Shown here: piece after piece, positions 47,444 to 64,000 of the stretch
How the letters are laid out: each line of letters begins with the position of its first letter
Numbering within the stretch: position 1 is the stretch's first letter
Source: Cytidiella melzeri
Lineage: Eukaryota; Basidiomycota; Agaricomycetes; Polyporales; Irpicaceae
DNA length: 64,000 nucleotides
Direction: 5' to 3'
Assembly: GCA_022592445.1 (NCBI GenBank)
Contig: JABYQR010000153.1
Span: 1 to 64,000, forward strand
The notes under the pieces: model-generated
Database searches by the model: none
Told to the model about the DNA's origin: nothing
What the model saw: the letters and a program-made list of their open reading frames with translations, nothing else
Translations under genes and position numbers: made by a program

Positions 47444-48637
47444 ATGCTTGACGGAATTCTGTATGCCTCTCTTTGCGTGTTTTTCGTTGCTCTCGTCTTC
47501 GCTCGTCGCGACGTTGCTCTCAGACACGTCGCAATCAGTCGCACTGTCGATGTGACTGAATTACGAGGTGTCCGAACGCTTCTTGCACCGACGGACGTTC
47601 CCATTCTTGTACAACTGCAATCGCGGGCGACTCCAAACCTGCGCCTCGTGCGCGCATTCGGTCTGACCAACACATTCGTCTCCTCGGACATGGACGTGCA
47701 CGCGCAGTTCGGCACAGCCGCACGCAAGATGCTGGCGGCCGCGACTCCAAAGGGAGATTGGCTAGGGTTCGCTACGGCTACCACCGAGATTGTTGACGAA
47801 ACTCTCGCCTCCGTCCCTCTCGGATTCGATCTCTTCGTCCAGCATGTAGTCCTGAAGGTCGTGCTCCACACCCTCTTTCAGGTACCCACTGGACAGCTTG
47901 ATGAGCGCGGTATTGAGCTTGTGGCACGCGGGATTAACAAGCTGTGGAAGTTATCTAAGACCCGAGAAGACCTTCCTTCCGACCTCCTCCCCGGCATGAA
48001 CGCGCATCTTCATGCCTGGCTCCCTGACTTCGCCAATCCCCTCGATTTTGTCATCCCGACTTTCGAGACAATGTGGCGGGTCGTGGCCATCACAGTCGCT
48101 CTAGTCCACAAAGACGAGCACGCTCTGCATGCACTGAGGTCTTTCCTGCAAAATCCTACAAAGGCTCAGTTCAAGCATTTTTACCCAGACACGCCAAGCG
48201 TCAGTGCTATCGTCGCTGAAGTCATGCGCCTTTATCCGCCCACCAGGACAATCTCTCGAGCCCTCGTCTCCTCGCCTAGCACACTCGGTGCATGGTTGCA
48301 TTCCATCGTTCCTTCCATGTTCCCTCCCACCGTCCACGTCGCCAACATCCGCGCAGTTCAACGCGACCCAGCCATCTGGGGCCCGGAAGCCGACCACTTC
48401 AAGCCCATGCGCCATCATCCACGGACGCTCACCAACGAGCAGTCCATGGCAATGTTAGGCTTTGGTGCAGGCAAGCTTCAATGCGTAGCGAATAGCTGGG
48501 CCCCTCTCGCGTCTGGTCTACTCGCCGCAGCCATTCTTGCCAAGGTCGGGGACGGTCTAGAAATCATAGAGGGCGAAGGCATTGGGGGGAGAGATGGGTG
48601 GGATGGATGGGCGGTTGTTGTGCCACCGTCGACTTAA
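47444..48637 (+). CDS. Compact intronless cytochrome P450-like protein A
   Basis: A single exon encodes 397 aa. I choose the ATG at 47444, in context CCCACCATG and opening with a hydrophobic anchor (LDGILYASLCVFFVALVFA). P450 landmarks are present in order: an I-helix remnant (PTFETMWRVVA, keeping the Glu-Thr pair), ExxR (EVMRLYPPTR), a PERF-like FKPMRHHP, and the heme-thiolate loop FGAGKLQCVA with its Cys. The heme loop lacks the usual Arg/His two residues before Cys (Leu here) and the Gly two residues after it (Ala). At under 400 aa it is about 100 residues shorter than a normal fungal P450, mostly missing the N-terminal substrate region. It is a paralogue of the gene at 56425. Its substrate is unknown. 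Confidence 0.82.
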   Translation: MLDGILYASLCVFFVALVFARRDVALRHVAISRTVDVTELRGVRTLLAPTDVPILVQLQSRATPNLRLVRAFGLTNTFVSSDMDVHAQFGTAARKMLAAATPKGDWLGFATATTEIVDETLASVPLGFDLFVQHVVLKVVLHTLFQVPTGQLDERGIELVARGINKLWKLSKTREDLPSDLLPGMNAHLHAWLPDFANPLDFVIPTFETMWRVVAITVALVHKDEHALHALRSFLQNPTKAQFKHFYPDTPSVSAIVAEVMRLYPPTRTISRALVSSPSTLGAWLHSIVPSMFPPTVHVANIRAVQRDPAIWGPEADHFKPMRHHPRTLTNEQSMAMLGFGAGKLQCVANSWAPLASGLLAAAILAKVGDGLEIIEGEGIGGRDGWDGWAVVVPPST

Positions 48638-49078
48638 GTATCCGAGTCCGCAATCAGACATTCATGAAGCGGGGGCTTGTAATTTGCTTGTTTTATCCTT
48701 ACCTTGTACTCTGAGTCGATATACCGTGTATGCCCGATCCTTCCTTGGATGATCTCTAGTGTAGTGCGTTTTCTTGTATTCTGTTCCCACGCTTACGAGC
48801 TTCTCTATCTGGTCTGTGTTTACCTTATTACTTACGATGTATAGTAGATCTAGAGTTCTGTCTGTATTGTTAGTCTTTCAATTCTCAGCAAGTTGTGCCA
48901 AAACCACGTCCGATGATTAATGAACCATCCAGCAAGGTGCCAGGGTACAGACTTGAATATTGAATGCGCAGTCGCGGCGAATGGGGAGAAACTATGTCAG
49001 GTTTAACATGGTAGCGAACTAGCACGGATCGTGAGTTATGAGAGTGAGAAACGAACACCAGAGCTGGTGGCGACCAAA
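48638..49078. other. Convergent intergenic region
   Basis: This 441 bp lies between the 3' ends of P450-A and the ABC transporter. Nothing further is recognised. Confidence 0.4.
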
Positions 49079-55267
<6,189 letters not shown>

Positions 55268-56424
55268 TTCTAACGGGCAGGTTGCGCTCAAAGTCCAAGG
55301 GGCTACATAACGTCTTATGGCTTTGCGGTACGGGTTCCATCAGGTAATAATATCAGCGCCCAGTGAAATGTCGCAACGGCATGAGTACAGACTGTTGACT
55401 CGGATGTCAAAGGTACAGTCGGAATGAAATTCAACCTCGCTCGGTAAACGCCGGCCTCTCGTGTATTACCAAAGTTGGTAATTTGATGGGCACTCCACCT
55501 TTGAAACTGCAGCTACCCCGGGCCATGTGGCAATTTGAATACGTATGTGATGTATGACTCGATGGTATTGTGGCCATGGCATGCCTCTGTCATATGCCAT
55601 ACCGGAGTGCCACTACCAGCGGTGCGCTCTGATTACGGAGGCTATGGTCACAAGTGTTTGTACAGGTCGTGTGCCATGAATCAAGGGGAGGTCACCACAT
55701 GCATCTCAGTATCAAGACTGTCACTCGACCCTGCGCGGCCGGTCGGGCATCAATTCAGTTTCTGGTGAACTGCAAGTCGCCATATTTCACTTGTCTCTTC
55801 TAGGCTTGCTTGAAGATTTTGTGTACTGGGGCTTCCGAAGTATTCAGGCTTCCAGCCTCGTACTGCGCCATGTGCATGTATGTGCCGCCAGTCCCTGTCG
55901 AGAACATCCCTTTTTGTGCCTGATCCTTGATGTTCTTGTAGCCCCGAAGATGGCACAATAAGCTCGAGTGAACTCGTCAGTACCGGTCTGTCCATCCTGA
56001 ACCCGAAGCAATGTATCACGGCACACTGTCAATCGGCCACATGCAACAGTCAGTAATCAAATTGAAACGTTGAATTCTGCATTACATAGAATCAATCAGC
56101 CACCGATGTCTTGGGTGAGCTCATGCTCGCGGTAAAGTTGATGGCATTAAGGCGTACGAGCGTCAGCTCAGTTTATAAGGCACTCCAGATGCAGTTCAAT
56201 GAAGGCTGCTCATTGCAGGGCGCTGTCGTTGTGTGATCCGGATACCGCACTGGCACGACAACGCTGTCGTTGCTCATGCTGCACATCGCAAGTCTTGCCT
56301 GCAAAAATTGTCAATATTCATCAAAGTGTCACTTGACAAAACAACGTACTCAGCGGATGAGCACTGCAAGCTGGTGGGTATTTAACATCTGAATAGATGG
56401 AATGTCTGTCCTCATCCCCAAACC
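55268..56424. promoter_or_regulatory. Divergent intergenic region between ABC transporter and P450-B
   Basis: This 1,157 bp separates the start codons of the transporter (minus) and P450-B (plus), so it may co-regulate them. A TATA-like TATTTAA lies at 56379-56385, about 40 bp before the P450-B ATG. No gene is recognised inside. Confidence 0.45.
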
Positions 56425-57651
56425 ATGCCGGTCCTTCTCACAGAGCTTCTCGTCGCTGTAGCATTCGCATGTCTTCTCCTTCTTGCCTGCCACCATCTGC
56501 GAAGCCAACGGCTCCGGTCACAGAAGCCTGTGGCGATCGTGACGAAATTCGCAGATGTCGTCGCGCATTTGTCTGCCCAGGAATCTGATATACGGCAGAT
56601 CCTCCTCTCACGCGCCATACCAAACGCCCGCCTCATCCGCGCCTTTGGAGTGACCAACACCTTTGTCACCGATGACCCTGACGTCCACCGCGCCTTTACT
56701 CGAGAAGCACGGACCATCCTTGCCTCGGCGATACCAAACGATGCGGACTGGCACTCCTTCGCTCAGCTGGCGTCGGCGATGGTCGAGAGGTATATTTCGG
56801 AGTCACTCGACCAATCCTCTTCCGACTTCACCATGTTCGTCCGCATTGTCACTTTCCGCATCATGGCCGTATCTCTCTTCAAAGTCGAGCCCGAATTGCT
56901 CCAGCACCACGACGTCGATTTTGTGACCAAGGGAATAAACGAGCTTTGGGCACTGTCAATGACAACGTCAACTTTTCCTCCGGGCCTCCTCGATGGAATA
57001 AACGCACGTCTCAAAATCTGGCTTCCACAATACCCAAACCCCATCGACTTCATTCTTCCGACATACGAAACAATGTGGCGGCTCATCGCCACCTCCATCG
57101 CTCTCCTTCACAAAGATGCCTTGACACGGCAGACGCTCGCGGATTTCCGCCAAAACCCCCTCCGCCGACAGTTCGCCGCATATCCACCACAAGGCGCCAG
57201 CGTCGAGTCTATAATAAAAGAAGTCATGCGCTTGCACCCTCCTACCCGGGGGCTCTTCCGTGCAATTCAAGTCCCGACACTTCCTCTCCTCCCTCCACCG
57301 CTTTCACGACTGTTCACGTGCACTGTCGTCCGTGCGGCGGAGATCGGTTACCTACAACGAGATCAGAGCATATGGGGCCCGGACGCCGACGTGTTCGAAC
57401 CTATGCGCCATCATCCGAAGAGGTGCACCGAGTTGCAGCAGAAGAGTATGCTTGGTTTTGGGTTCGGCAGCTTGAAGTGTGTGGCGAGCAATTGGGCGCC
57501 CCATGCCGCTGGGGTCATCGTGGCAGTGATTCTAGAGCGGGTGAACGATGACATTCAAATCGTCGAGGGTCCGATGATTGGTGCGCGCGAGGGTTGGGAC
57601 GGTTGGGGAGTAATATTTAGAGGTTGCCAAAAGTACGACGAGGAAAGCTAG
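56425..57651 (+). CDS. Compact intronless cytochrome P450-like protein B
   Basis: A single exon of 408 codons starts at the ATG at 56425 (context AAACCATG) with a hydrophobic N-terminal anchor. It aligns along its whole length with protein A: RAFGVTNTFVTDDPDVHRAF, the GINELWALS segment, PTYETMWRL (I-helix Glu-Thr), EVMRLHPPTR (ExxR), WGPDADVFEPMRHHPKR, and the heme loop FGFGSLKCVASNWAP. Both share Leu for Arg and Ala for Gly in the heme loop and the terminal GWDGW motif. So these are subfamily traits, not decay. It is intronless in an intron-rich region, as is its paralogue. Confidence 0.82.
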   Translation: MPVLLTELLVAVAFACLLLLACHHLRSQRLRSQKPVAIVTKFADVVAHLSAQESDIRQILLSRAIPNARLIRAFGVTNTFVTDDPDVHRAFTREARTILASAIPNDADWHSFAQLASAMVERYISESLDQSSSDFTMFVRIVTFRIMAVSLFKVEPELLQHHDVDFVTKGINELWALSMTTSTFPPGLLDGINARLKIWLPQYPNPIDFILPTYETMWRLIATSIALLHKDALTRQTLADFRQNPLRRQFAAYPPQGASVESIIKEVMRLHPPTRGLFRAIQVPTLPLLPPPLSRLFTCTVVRAAEIGYLQRDQSIWGPDADVFEPMRHHPKRCTELQQKSMLGFGFGSLKCVASNWAPHAAGVIVAVILERVNDDIQIVEGPMIGAREGWDGWGVIFRGCQKYDEES

Positions 57652-57743
57652 ACACATTTAGCTGTGACAACCTGTAGAAGGGGGAAGCTGAAATATCATT
57701 ATCAAAGTAGTAATCATAGTCATTTGAATATTCAAAAGTCGTT

Positions 57744-59118
57744 CTATACCAAGCCTATCAGTCTTCTGACTTCCTCTATAGTTTCCTCGGAACGCGTTCG
57801 GGCTTTCTCTGATCCAATCCGCGCAACTTGCTCCAAATAGCTTGGCTCTGCCCTGAGCCGTTCGAACTCTGCTCTAGGCCGGCTCAGCAATTCTGATACA
57901 GCGCTGGATACATCGGATTTGAGGTGACCGTGTCCCTTGTCCGCGTAGCGTTTCGCAACATCGACAACATCTTCGTCTGTACATGCGGCCAGTATTGTCA
58001 GCAAATTGGATGTACCGGGACGGGCAACGGGGTCGTATGTAACACCTCGAATTGAGTCAGTTACCGCGGCGCGAATTTTGGTTTTGATTTCAGCGTCAGT
58101 GTCGGTGAGGAGGATTCTGGATGACAAGTCAGGGGACGACTTGGACATTTTTGAGCTCGGGTCCTTGAGGGAGAGGACACGCCGGGTGGGCGCTGATACA
58201 CGTCAGCTACGTGCAACTCATTTGTCAGTGTCAGGATCAAACACATACTGGCAACGTATTCTAGCAGAGGAAAAATGGAACCAAAGGTGCGATTAAAGGT
58301 GTCACCAATGTCACGACAAAGTTCTAGGTGTTGCTTTTGGTCTTCGCCCACAGGTACGTGAGTTGCCCTAATAACGTGCATATTAGACGGTATCAAATAC
58401 TACAAAACGTGTGCTCACTTGTACAAGAGAATGTCTGCAGCTTGAAGTACTGGGTATGTGAATAATCCTGCGTTAAGGAAGGATTCGTCGACCTCGGAAT
58501 CATCGTTGGCGTTTCTGGACGCGGCGAGACGAGCCTAGGATGTTTCATGGTAAGTATAAATGCAAGCTATTCAGCAGCAACAACCACCTTCCAAGTCGTC
58601 ATACGTCGAAGTTTTCCTATGGGTGTTATGCAATTGAGTATCCACCCGAGCTCTACATGATGGCGATTCTATGGGTGGGCGGATCAGCGCCATTTGAGAA
58701 CGACTGCGATAAATACGAACCTCATCCTGGTGAAATATGGTAGACCTCTTAGGGTCAAGCCCAATAGCAAGCAAAGCTGCCAGCATATCCCGCCGAGCAA
58801 CACTCAGCGTCTTCGGGTCTTGGGGAAGCGTAAGCGAGTGCCAGCCCACGATAGAGAATATCATCTCGTCTCCGGGCTGTGCATCTCGCTGAAGTTTAAC
58901 CCAGTTCTGCAATGCGCCCAAAAAGTTCCCTAGCTGTCCTTGATGAGCTAGCGAGAATTGGTGTTTGGTGGCAGGAGGATATGTACATGTGGTGTGCCAG
59001 TAGGTTGAATACCTGAGAACACTATTCGTGGCTTCTTGCGCGACTTGGACAGAGTGGAGGATGTGAAGGTTTTTGCGCCGTGTGAGCGAGTTATTCGGCG
59101 TATGTTTGTTGACAACAT
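57744..59118 (-). CDS. MSW1: Tryptophanyl-tRNA synthetase, mitochondrial
   Basis: It charges mitochondrial tRNA-Trp. The ATG at 59118 starts a basic presequence ([20 protein letters not shown]) followed by [14 protein letters not shown]. After an intron, [15 protein letters not shown] supplies the HIGH-type motif. Later exons carry [48 protein letters not shown] and the KMSKS-type motif MSKSSPD at about 58140. The C-terminal helical domain ends at 57744. This is the bacterial/mitochondrial class of TrpRS. Only 92 bp separate its end from the convergent P450-B. Confidence 0.95.
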
Positions 59119-59331
59119 GGCGGGATATCCTCCTCTGCCAGTGGTTGCACTGGACAACGCGTTTTGTCACTCGGACGCGTCGGACGCGACGCTGGTGTCT
59201 ACGGTATAAGCTGTCTAAATATGGAAGGAGCGTCGGGCAACCTCCTTATACTTATACACTCATCAGCAGGTCCTCAGTGAGCTCTCTGTGCCAACGCGAG
59301 CGCGCTCTATAACAGACCTACTGCTACCAAG

Positions 59332-60068
59332 ATGTCCGATACACACCATCCGATCTCTGGGCCGCTGTCCTCGACACAGGAGCGTAAGCTCATGGACTAT
59401 GTCGAAGACAAGTTCCTGGACATCACGCGTAATTTCAAGAAGCGGTCTGTCTCTTCGATGCTACTTGTATTGCCCTCCTCATGACGGCGGATCCTACTTG
59501 CAGCTCAGATTCCTCTTCTACTCTTCAAACCCTCTTCTCCTACCTTGAGGCGACGCATACACTCATGTCTATGATACTTCAAATTCCACCTTTGGACCCC
59601 TCGACATCCCTCCGAATAAATCTGTTGCTTCGTCTCACAGGAGAGGTCTTAAGTTCTATTACTGGCTATGGACCAAACTTTGAGATTTTGCCACACCTCC
59701 TTGACTGGCTCAACGACCTGGATCGTGGTTGGCTAGCCGTCTTGCGCTCACAAGCCTGGGACACCGAGTCTCGTAGCGGCGTCGATATTTGCACCAGCAA
59801 GGAGAATGGTCGTGGATCAGTGATGCAGCGATCCTCTACAATGAGCCAGACGGAACGCACGCGACTACGGAGTCTCTTGATTTCTGGAACGGCGAGGATG
59901 GAGGAGTGGCTTTTGGACTTGGATACAGCCGGCCAGGACTACGAAGTTGTGCTCGAAACCCTCGGTCTGCAGCAGGGCTTTGATGAACTCTTTACCGGAA
60001 CCTTGGCTGAGATCGGGTCGCTTAGTGGTACCATGAATATGCCGGTGGGGGTGGGGGGAACATGTTAA
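59332..60068 (+). CDS. Conserved hypothetical protein, helical
   Basis: Two exons, 59332-59444 and 59504-60068, splice in frame to 225 aa. The start MSDTHHPISGPLSSTQERKL gives way to predicted helices (KLMDYVEDKFLDITRNFKKR; LQTLFSYLEATHTLMSMILQ; LLDWLNDLDRGWLAVLRSQ; RMEEWLLDLD). I see no signal peptide or transmembrane segment. I do not recognise the family. Helical soluble protein with a role in a complex is a guess. It is divergent from the Trp-tRNA synthetase, 213 bp apart. Confidence 0.7.
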
Positions 60069-60874
60069 GTTACAAAACTGACTAGAACCAGGTCAGTGTC
60101 CGGTGTAGATCTATTCATTCACATAAGGTATATGAGATGCAGCTGTAACTTACAATCTACAGCTATTCTCCGGGACGTTTCGGGTGTTAGCGACCTTTCA
60201 GTGTCTACAATCGTCGAGCTTGATCGAAGCTCATCCCTTGTATCTGGGTTGAAATTGTTATGTCCATCCGTGAGTTTATTCCATCTTGTACGCAAATTCT
60301 TTGCGTGGTTGCTGCCTTGACGATCATCCGTGAAAACTCGGTTGCAGACGGCTGCTTCACCCTTTACACCGACTTGCACGTGTCGTCTGGAGTTCCGCTC
60401 CAGATGTCTGCACAGTACAATGACCAGCTGGATATTGATATACGACGAACCATGCGATCGGTTTGCAGAAAGTCTACAAAAGTTCTGTCGCTTACTGGGG
60501 TAGTCTTTAGTGCATAGACCTCCTTCCTCCACTACTCGATCTACTCTTCAACCTTACCCTCAACAAAAAGTAATGCAATTTTTCCTGCGAGATACTTAGG
60601 CCGTCGCACCGCCTCACCTAATATCAGCGGGATGAGACAGCCAATCAAAAGTGCAAAAACCAATCAATGCCGACACGGAACAAAACTGAAACGCGCTCAT
60701 ATAAATCAAGGTTTGCTTTGGTTTTCTGTTGACCTTTGTCTCGTCCCATCTCTCTCCTCTCCTCCAGGTTTCCTTGATCTCTGTCCCTCCTTTCCTGCCA
60801 TATCCTGGTCGTGTCGTGTCCGACAAGTCGCTCTCTAAAACATATCTATCCCCGTATTCTCACGCCTCGTCACG
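60069..60874. other. Intergenic region upstream of the PL14 lyase
   Basis: No gene is supported in most of this 806 bp. Its last ~180 bp contain a TATA box and a long pyrimidine-rich stretch (about 60730-60800), a common feature around fungal transcription starts of strongly expressed genes. Confidence 0.45.
60700..60706 (+). promoter_or_regulatory. TATA box of the PL14 lyase gene
   Basis: TATAAAT lies about 170 bp before the ATG at 60875 and is followed by a CT-rich tract, a typical fungal promoter layout. It is a motif match only. Confidence 0.5.
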
Positions 60875-62138
60875 ATGTTCGTCTTCAAGTCTCTCGTAGC
60901 TTTCCTCGCTTTCGGCATGGTCGTTGCTCTTCCACACAGCTCGCGCGGCCATCACGCAGACATCTTTCACCACGCACGCGGCCGTACCATCTCGCGTCGC
61001 ACTTGCAAACCTGATTCGGCCAAGAACGCTACCACCACTGCTACACCTTCCGCCCACAACCTGAACGCCAGCCCAAGCAGCTCCGTTGTGCAGAGCACCT
61101 CGATCGAGGTCACAAGCGTCTCAGCCAAGTTCACCAGCGTGGTGAAGACCTCCACCTCCTCTTCTAAAGCTGCTGCTCCGACCAGTGTCTCTCCGTCAGG
61201 TTCACTCGCTGCCCTAGCTCCTGTGGGCTATAAGAATATATGGTCGACCGCGCCATCTGCACCCAACGCTCTAGTCCTCAGCGACGCGACATTACAGCCC
61301 CACAATGTCCTCGGCGGCCTCCCTTGGAAATACGGTTCCGACCCGACCGGTGCACCCGCCATCGTCGTCAACTATCCTCAAGGCTCTTACAACTTCCAGC
61401 ATGAACCTAGGGGTGGAATGTCAATGTACGGCGAAGGCCCTATCGATGTCACCAAGGCCAAGGAGCTCACGTATGGATACACGGTTCTTTTCCAAGAAGG
61501 TTTCGATTTCGTCAAGGGTGGCAAGTTGCCTGGTGTTTGTAAGTCGTGGTCTCCTTTGTCGTCAGAATATGCAATATTCATGCAATATTTCAGATGCTGG
61601 CAACAGCGACTCAGAGGCCACAGGCTGCTCCGGCGGTAGCCGCAGCGATGCATGCATGTCCGTCCGTCTGATGTGGCGCAAGGATGGCGCAGGCGAAGCC
61701 TACACCTATCTCCCTCCCTCCTACTCCGCCAACAGTGCTGTCTGCGGCATTGCTCCTTTCTCTGAATGCAACCCTACGTACGGCGCCTCTGTTGGCCGCG
61801 GATCTTTCAAGTTCACTCCTGGTGTGCCCATGGCAGTCTCGATGCGCGTACGCCTCAACGATGTCGGTGCGCAGAACGGCGAGTTCGAGATCTTTGCCAA
61901 CGGAAAGAGCGTCGTCAGCGCCAGCGGCCTCGTTCTTCGCAACAGCGCCGCGGGTTTGTTCAGGGGGTACATGGCCCAGACCTTTTTCGGAGGTAGGCAT
62001 CCAGCTAGTTTCACATCACACCACTAAATGGTTAGCTGATCTTGGTTTCGTGAAGGCTCCGATCCATCATTCCAATCTACCAAATCGCAGGACTCCTACT
62101 TCCGTGATTTCACCATGGCCATCACAGAATACCTGTGA
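60875..62138 (+). CDS. Secreted polysaccharide lyase, family PL14-like
   Basis: PL14 enzymes cleave uronic-acid polymers such as glucuronan or alginate by beta-elimination. Exons 60875-61538, 61594-61992 and 62056-62138 splice to 381 aa. A signal peptide (MFVFKSLVAFLAFGMVVALP) is followed by a Ser/Thr-rich linker of about 80 residues. The catalytic beta-jelly-roll includes LTYGYTVLFQEGFDFVKGGK-LPG, GCSGGSRSDACMSVRLMWRK, GEAYTYLPPSYSANSAVCGI, SFKFTPGVPMAVSMRVRLND, and NGEFEIFANGKSVV. It ends in DSYFRDFTMAITEYL. These blocks match fungal PL14 proteins. It is likely used on plant or fungal wall material, which is inference. Confidence 0.9.
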
Positions 62139-62792
62139 GCTCTCCAGAGCATCGACTCCGACCACCCCCCCTCGACCACCACGACAACACTCTTCAAGAC
62201 ATTAAAACTCTTGAACTCGCCGTCACATTACCGGCTTTACACCGCTCATTTCCACCAGTTTCCTGTCTTTCACTCAACGCTCAATGCTCCACATATTGCT
62301 CTGAACCCAGGATTGATTTCCTGCTATCTTATATTTGCTTCCCATTTCTCTCCAAGCTATCATGCTCTTTAAACTGGTTTTAGACTCCTTATTTTGTATT
62401 ATTTTTTTTTTCCTTCTTACGACATGGCCCTCAGCATGCTTAGCGCTGTTGCCGTCCCCCTGTGCTCCCCACCACTAGGCTTGGGCAGGAGGACGTGTGG
62501 AGGCCGCCCGGTTGCGCTGGATATAACGTAGCTTGACGTCTGTGATGTAGCTATATATACGTATACTTTTTGAATTTCAGCGTTCAGAGTGAGTATCAAT
62601 TTTGAGTGGATGGTCACACGACGTGAATTGCCCACACGACAGCAAAACGAGCAACTCGAGTCACGAAGAGCAGTGCCACATGTAGCAAGGCAAGCCCGAA
62701 TTCTGGATATCGCAGTCAGGAAGCGATGACAGTCGATTTATGTCAAGTCCGAGCCTGTTGAACCGCATTGCAGCATTACAGATCAAACGATG
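62139..62792. other. Convergent intergenic region
   Basis: This 654 bp lies between the 3' ends of the PL14 lyase and NTH1. It contains a poly-T run (62401-62411). No gene is recognised. Confidence 0.5.
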
Positions 62793-64000
62793 CTATGACT
62801 CCTCTGACTTGATGAGCTCACTCTCCACTGAGATTTCAATAGAAGGACCACCTGCATCCAAGGGTGATGGAGGCTCCTTGAGAGTCGCTGTTGCGAGCGT
62901 ACGCTTGAGCTTCGCTTTGTTTACGCCCTTGTTCGCGCTAGGACAGAGCCCATCGCTAAGCTCGCATGAGGAACAGCGCGGACCAACCGGGAGGCAAATC
63001 ATCTGAAGAAAGGTTCAAAAGCGACGATGTCGGCAGCCAACTTGCTACTGACCTGTCCAAAACCGACGAGCATATGGTTGATCTCTGGGTGCAATTCCGT
63101 AGGCAACCACGATTGCAGGTTCAGCCTAGTTTGGAATCAGCTTAGCTTGGGAATATAAGGCAGTTCGATGCACGCACCGTGTTTGTTCTGGGGTTTGCGT
63201 AGGTGGTTGATGCCAGCCTAGCCTGTTTGTGATGCGATGGACATGTACGTCCACCCCAATACCTACATTGCTGTTGCGTTGTTGAGAAAGTAAGCAACCA
63301 GTGGTAGACGGACACAAGAGGAACTTACATATTCCATGCAACTTGCAAACAGAGAAAGGCCATTTTAGGTCCAACTCCTGGTAAGGAACAAAGTTCGTCA
63401 ACCGTCTTCGGCACGTCCGAGTCAAACTCATCATGCAGCTTTTGCGCAGTTTGCTTGATATATCTTCAAGTTCTCAAAAGTGAGTTGCGGTTGAACACGG
63501 GATGAAGAAGCTCTCAGTCTGATTTACTGTGTCTTACGCCTCCAGAACCCGGATTTTGCGATCGCGTCTGAGACGGCTGTATCTGCTGCGTCCAAAACGG
63601 CTTGTACCGAGAGTGTTCCTCCGACAGCGTTGCGTAGTTTTGATACTGCTGCATCGGTCACTTCGTCCTTTGTCTGTGACGATAACATGAGTGATACCAA
63701 AGTAGCGAACCGACGGTTCTGCGCTGCGTAGTCAATACGTTGCTCCTATTGGCCACAAGCCTGAGCCCATACTTACCTTTGGTTCCGTTTCCTTGAATTG
63801 AGCTTGATCGCAACCCATTGTGTCCACAGGAGCGATAATATGCTCTCGCATGCGCTTTATAATGCCATACGCCTCTTGCCACCGAGGCGGCGCAGGATGA
63901 GGTACGGAGAGAGATTGTGGTACTGGTTTCACCTTCTTTGGAGAAGAAACCTTTGGTGTACGAGACGAGGACTTGACCTCCATCACCTCTGTCTCTTCGA
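62793..64000 (-). CDS. NTH1: Endonuclease III homologue NTH1 (partial, 5' end beyond window)
   Basis: It is a bifunctional DNA glycosylase/AP lyase for oxidised pyrimidines. Visible from the N-terminal side are a basic linker (TPKVSSPKKVKPVPQSL), RRFATLVSLMLSSQTKDEVT, the helix-hairpin-helix LCSLPGVGPKMAFLCLQVAW with the catalytic Lys, GVDVHVHRITNRLGW with the catalytic Asp, and HPEINHMLVGFGQ. The 4Fe-4S cluster loop follows, CLPVGPRCSSCELSDGLC (C-x6-C-x2-C-x5-C). The protein ends at 62793. Three or four introns are present. The coding sequence runs off the right edge. Confidence 0.92.

Noticed and set aside
56946..57551. 201-codon alternate-frame ORF inside P450-B
   Set aside because: It shares the sense strand with a well-supported P450 frame. 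Low complexity and lack of a counterpart in P450-A argue against a real overlapping gene.

Overview
This window is nuclear DNA from a filamentous basidiomycete. Genes are dense and on both strands. Most are split by many 45-70 bp GT-AG introns. A FunK1-type kinase relic, a DUF6699 protein, a PL14 polysaccharide lyase and hAT and Copia elements all fit Agaricomycetes. A Ceratobasidium/Rhizoctonia-like fungus is possible, but that is an inference I could not test.

Layout. (1) 1-10,460 is a transposon-rich accessory block. Two ~647 bp, ~99% identical LTR-like repeats (505-1151 and 9813-10460) enclose a hAT DNA transposon (1522-7062). The hAT has a 20 bp terminal inverted repeat with one mismatch and a perfect 8 bp target duplication. 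It holds a decayed transposase and, on the other strand, a broken FunK1-like kinase. A second hAT C-terminal relic lies at about 9523-9725. (2) 11,305-33,673 is an ordinary gene block: copper amine oxidase, an unresolved stretch, an ACSF2-like acyl-CoA synthetase, REV1, calcipressin, a cysteine-rich type I membrane protein, a Rab1/Ypt1-type GTPase, a CCDC124/Lso2-like protein and a DUF6699 protein. (3) 34,104-42,677 is a young, complete but frameshifted Ty1/Copia retrotransposon on the minus strand. It has 5 bp target duplications, a primer site matching the anticodon arm of initiator tRNA-Met, and an unusually long leader with extra decayed coding sequence. (4) 43,353-64,000 holds a THI20-type thiamine enzyme, two intronless compact P450-like paralogues flanking a Yor1-type ABCC transporter, mitochondrial tryptophanyl-tRNA synthetase, a conserved hypothetical gene, a secreted PL14 lyase and the 3' part of NTH1.

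The genes span several housekeeping functions: translesion synthesis and base excision repair (REV1, NTH1), thiamine synthesis and salvage, fatty-acid activation, vesicle traffic, calcineurin control and mitochondrial translation. The one arrangement that looks like a functional neighbourhood is P450 - ABC exporter - P450 at 47.4-57.7 kb, which could serve oxidation and export of a small molecule. The most unusual gene structure is in the copper amine oxidase, where the tyrosine converted to the TPQ cofactor is encoded by an 11-nt exon followed by an inferred 2-nt exon.
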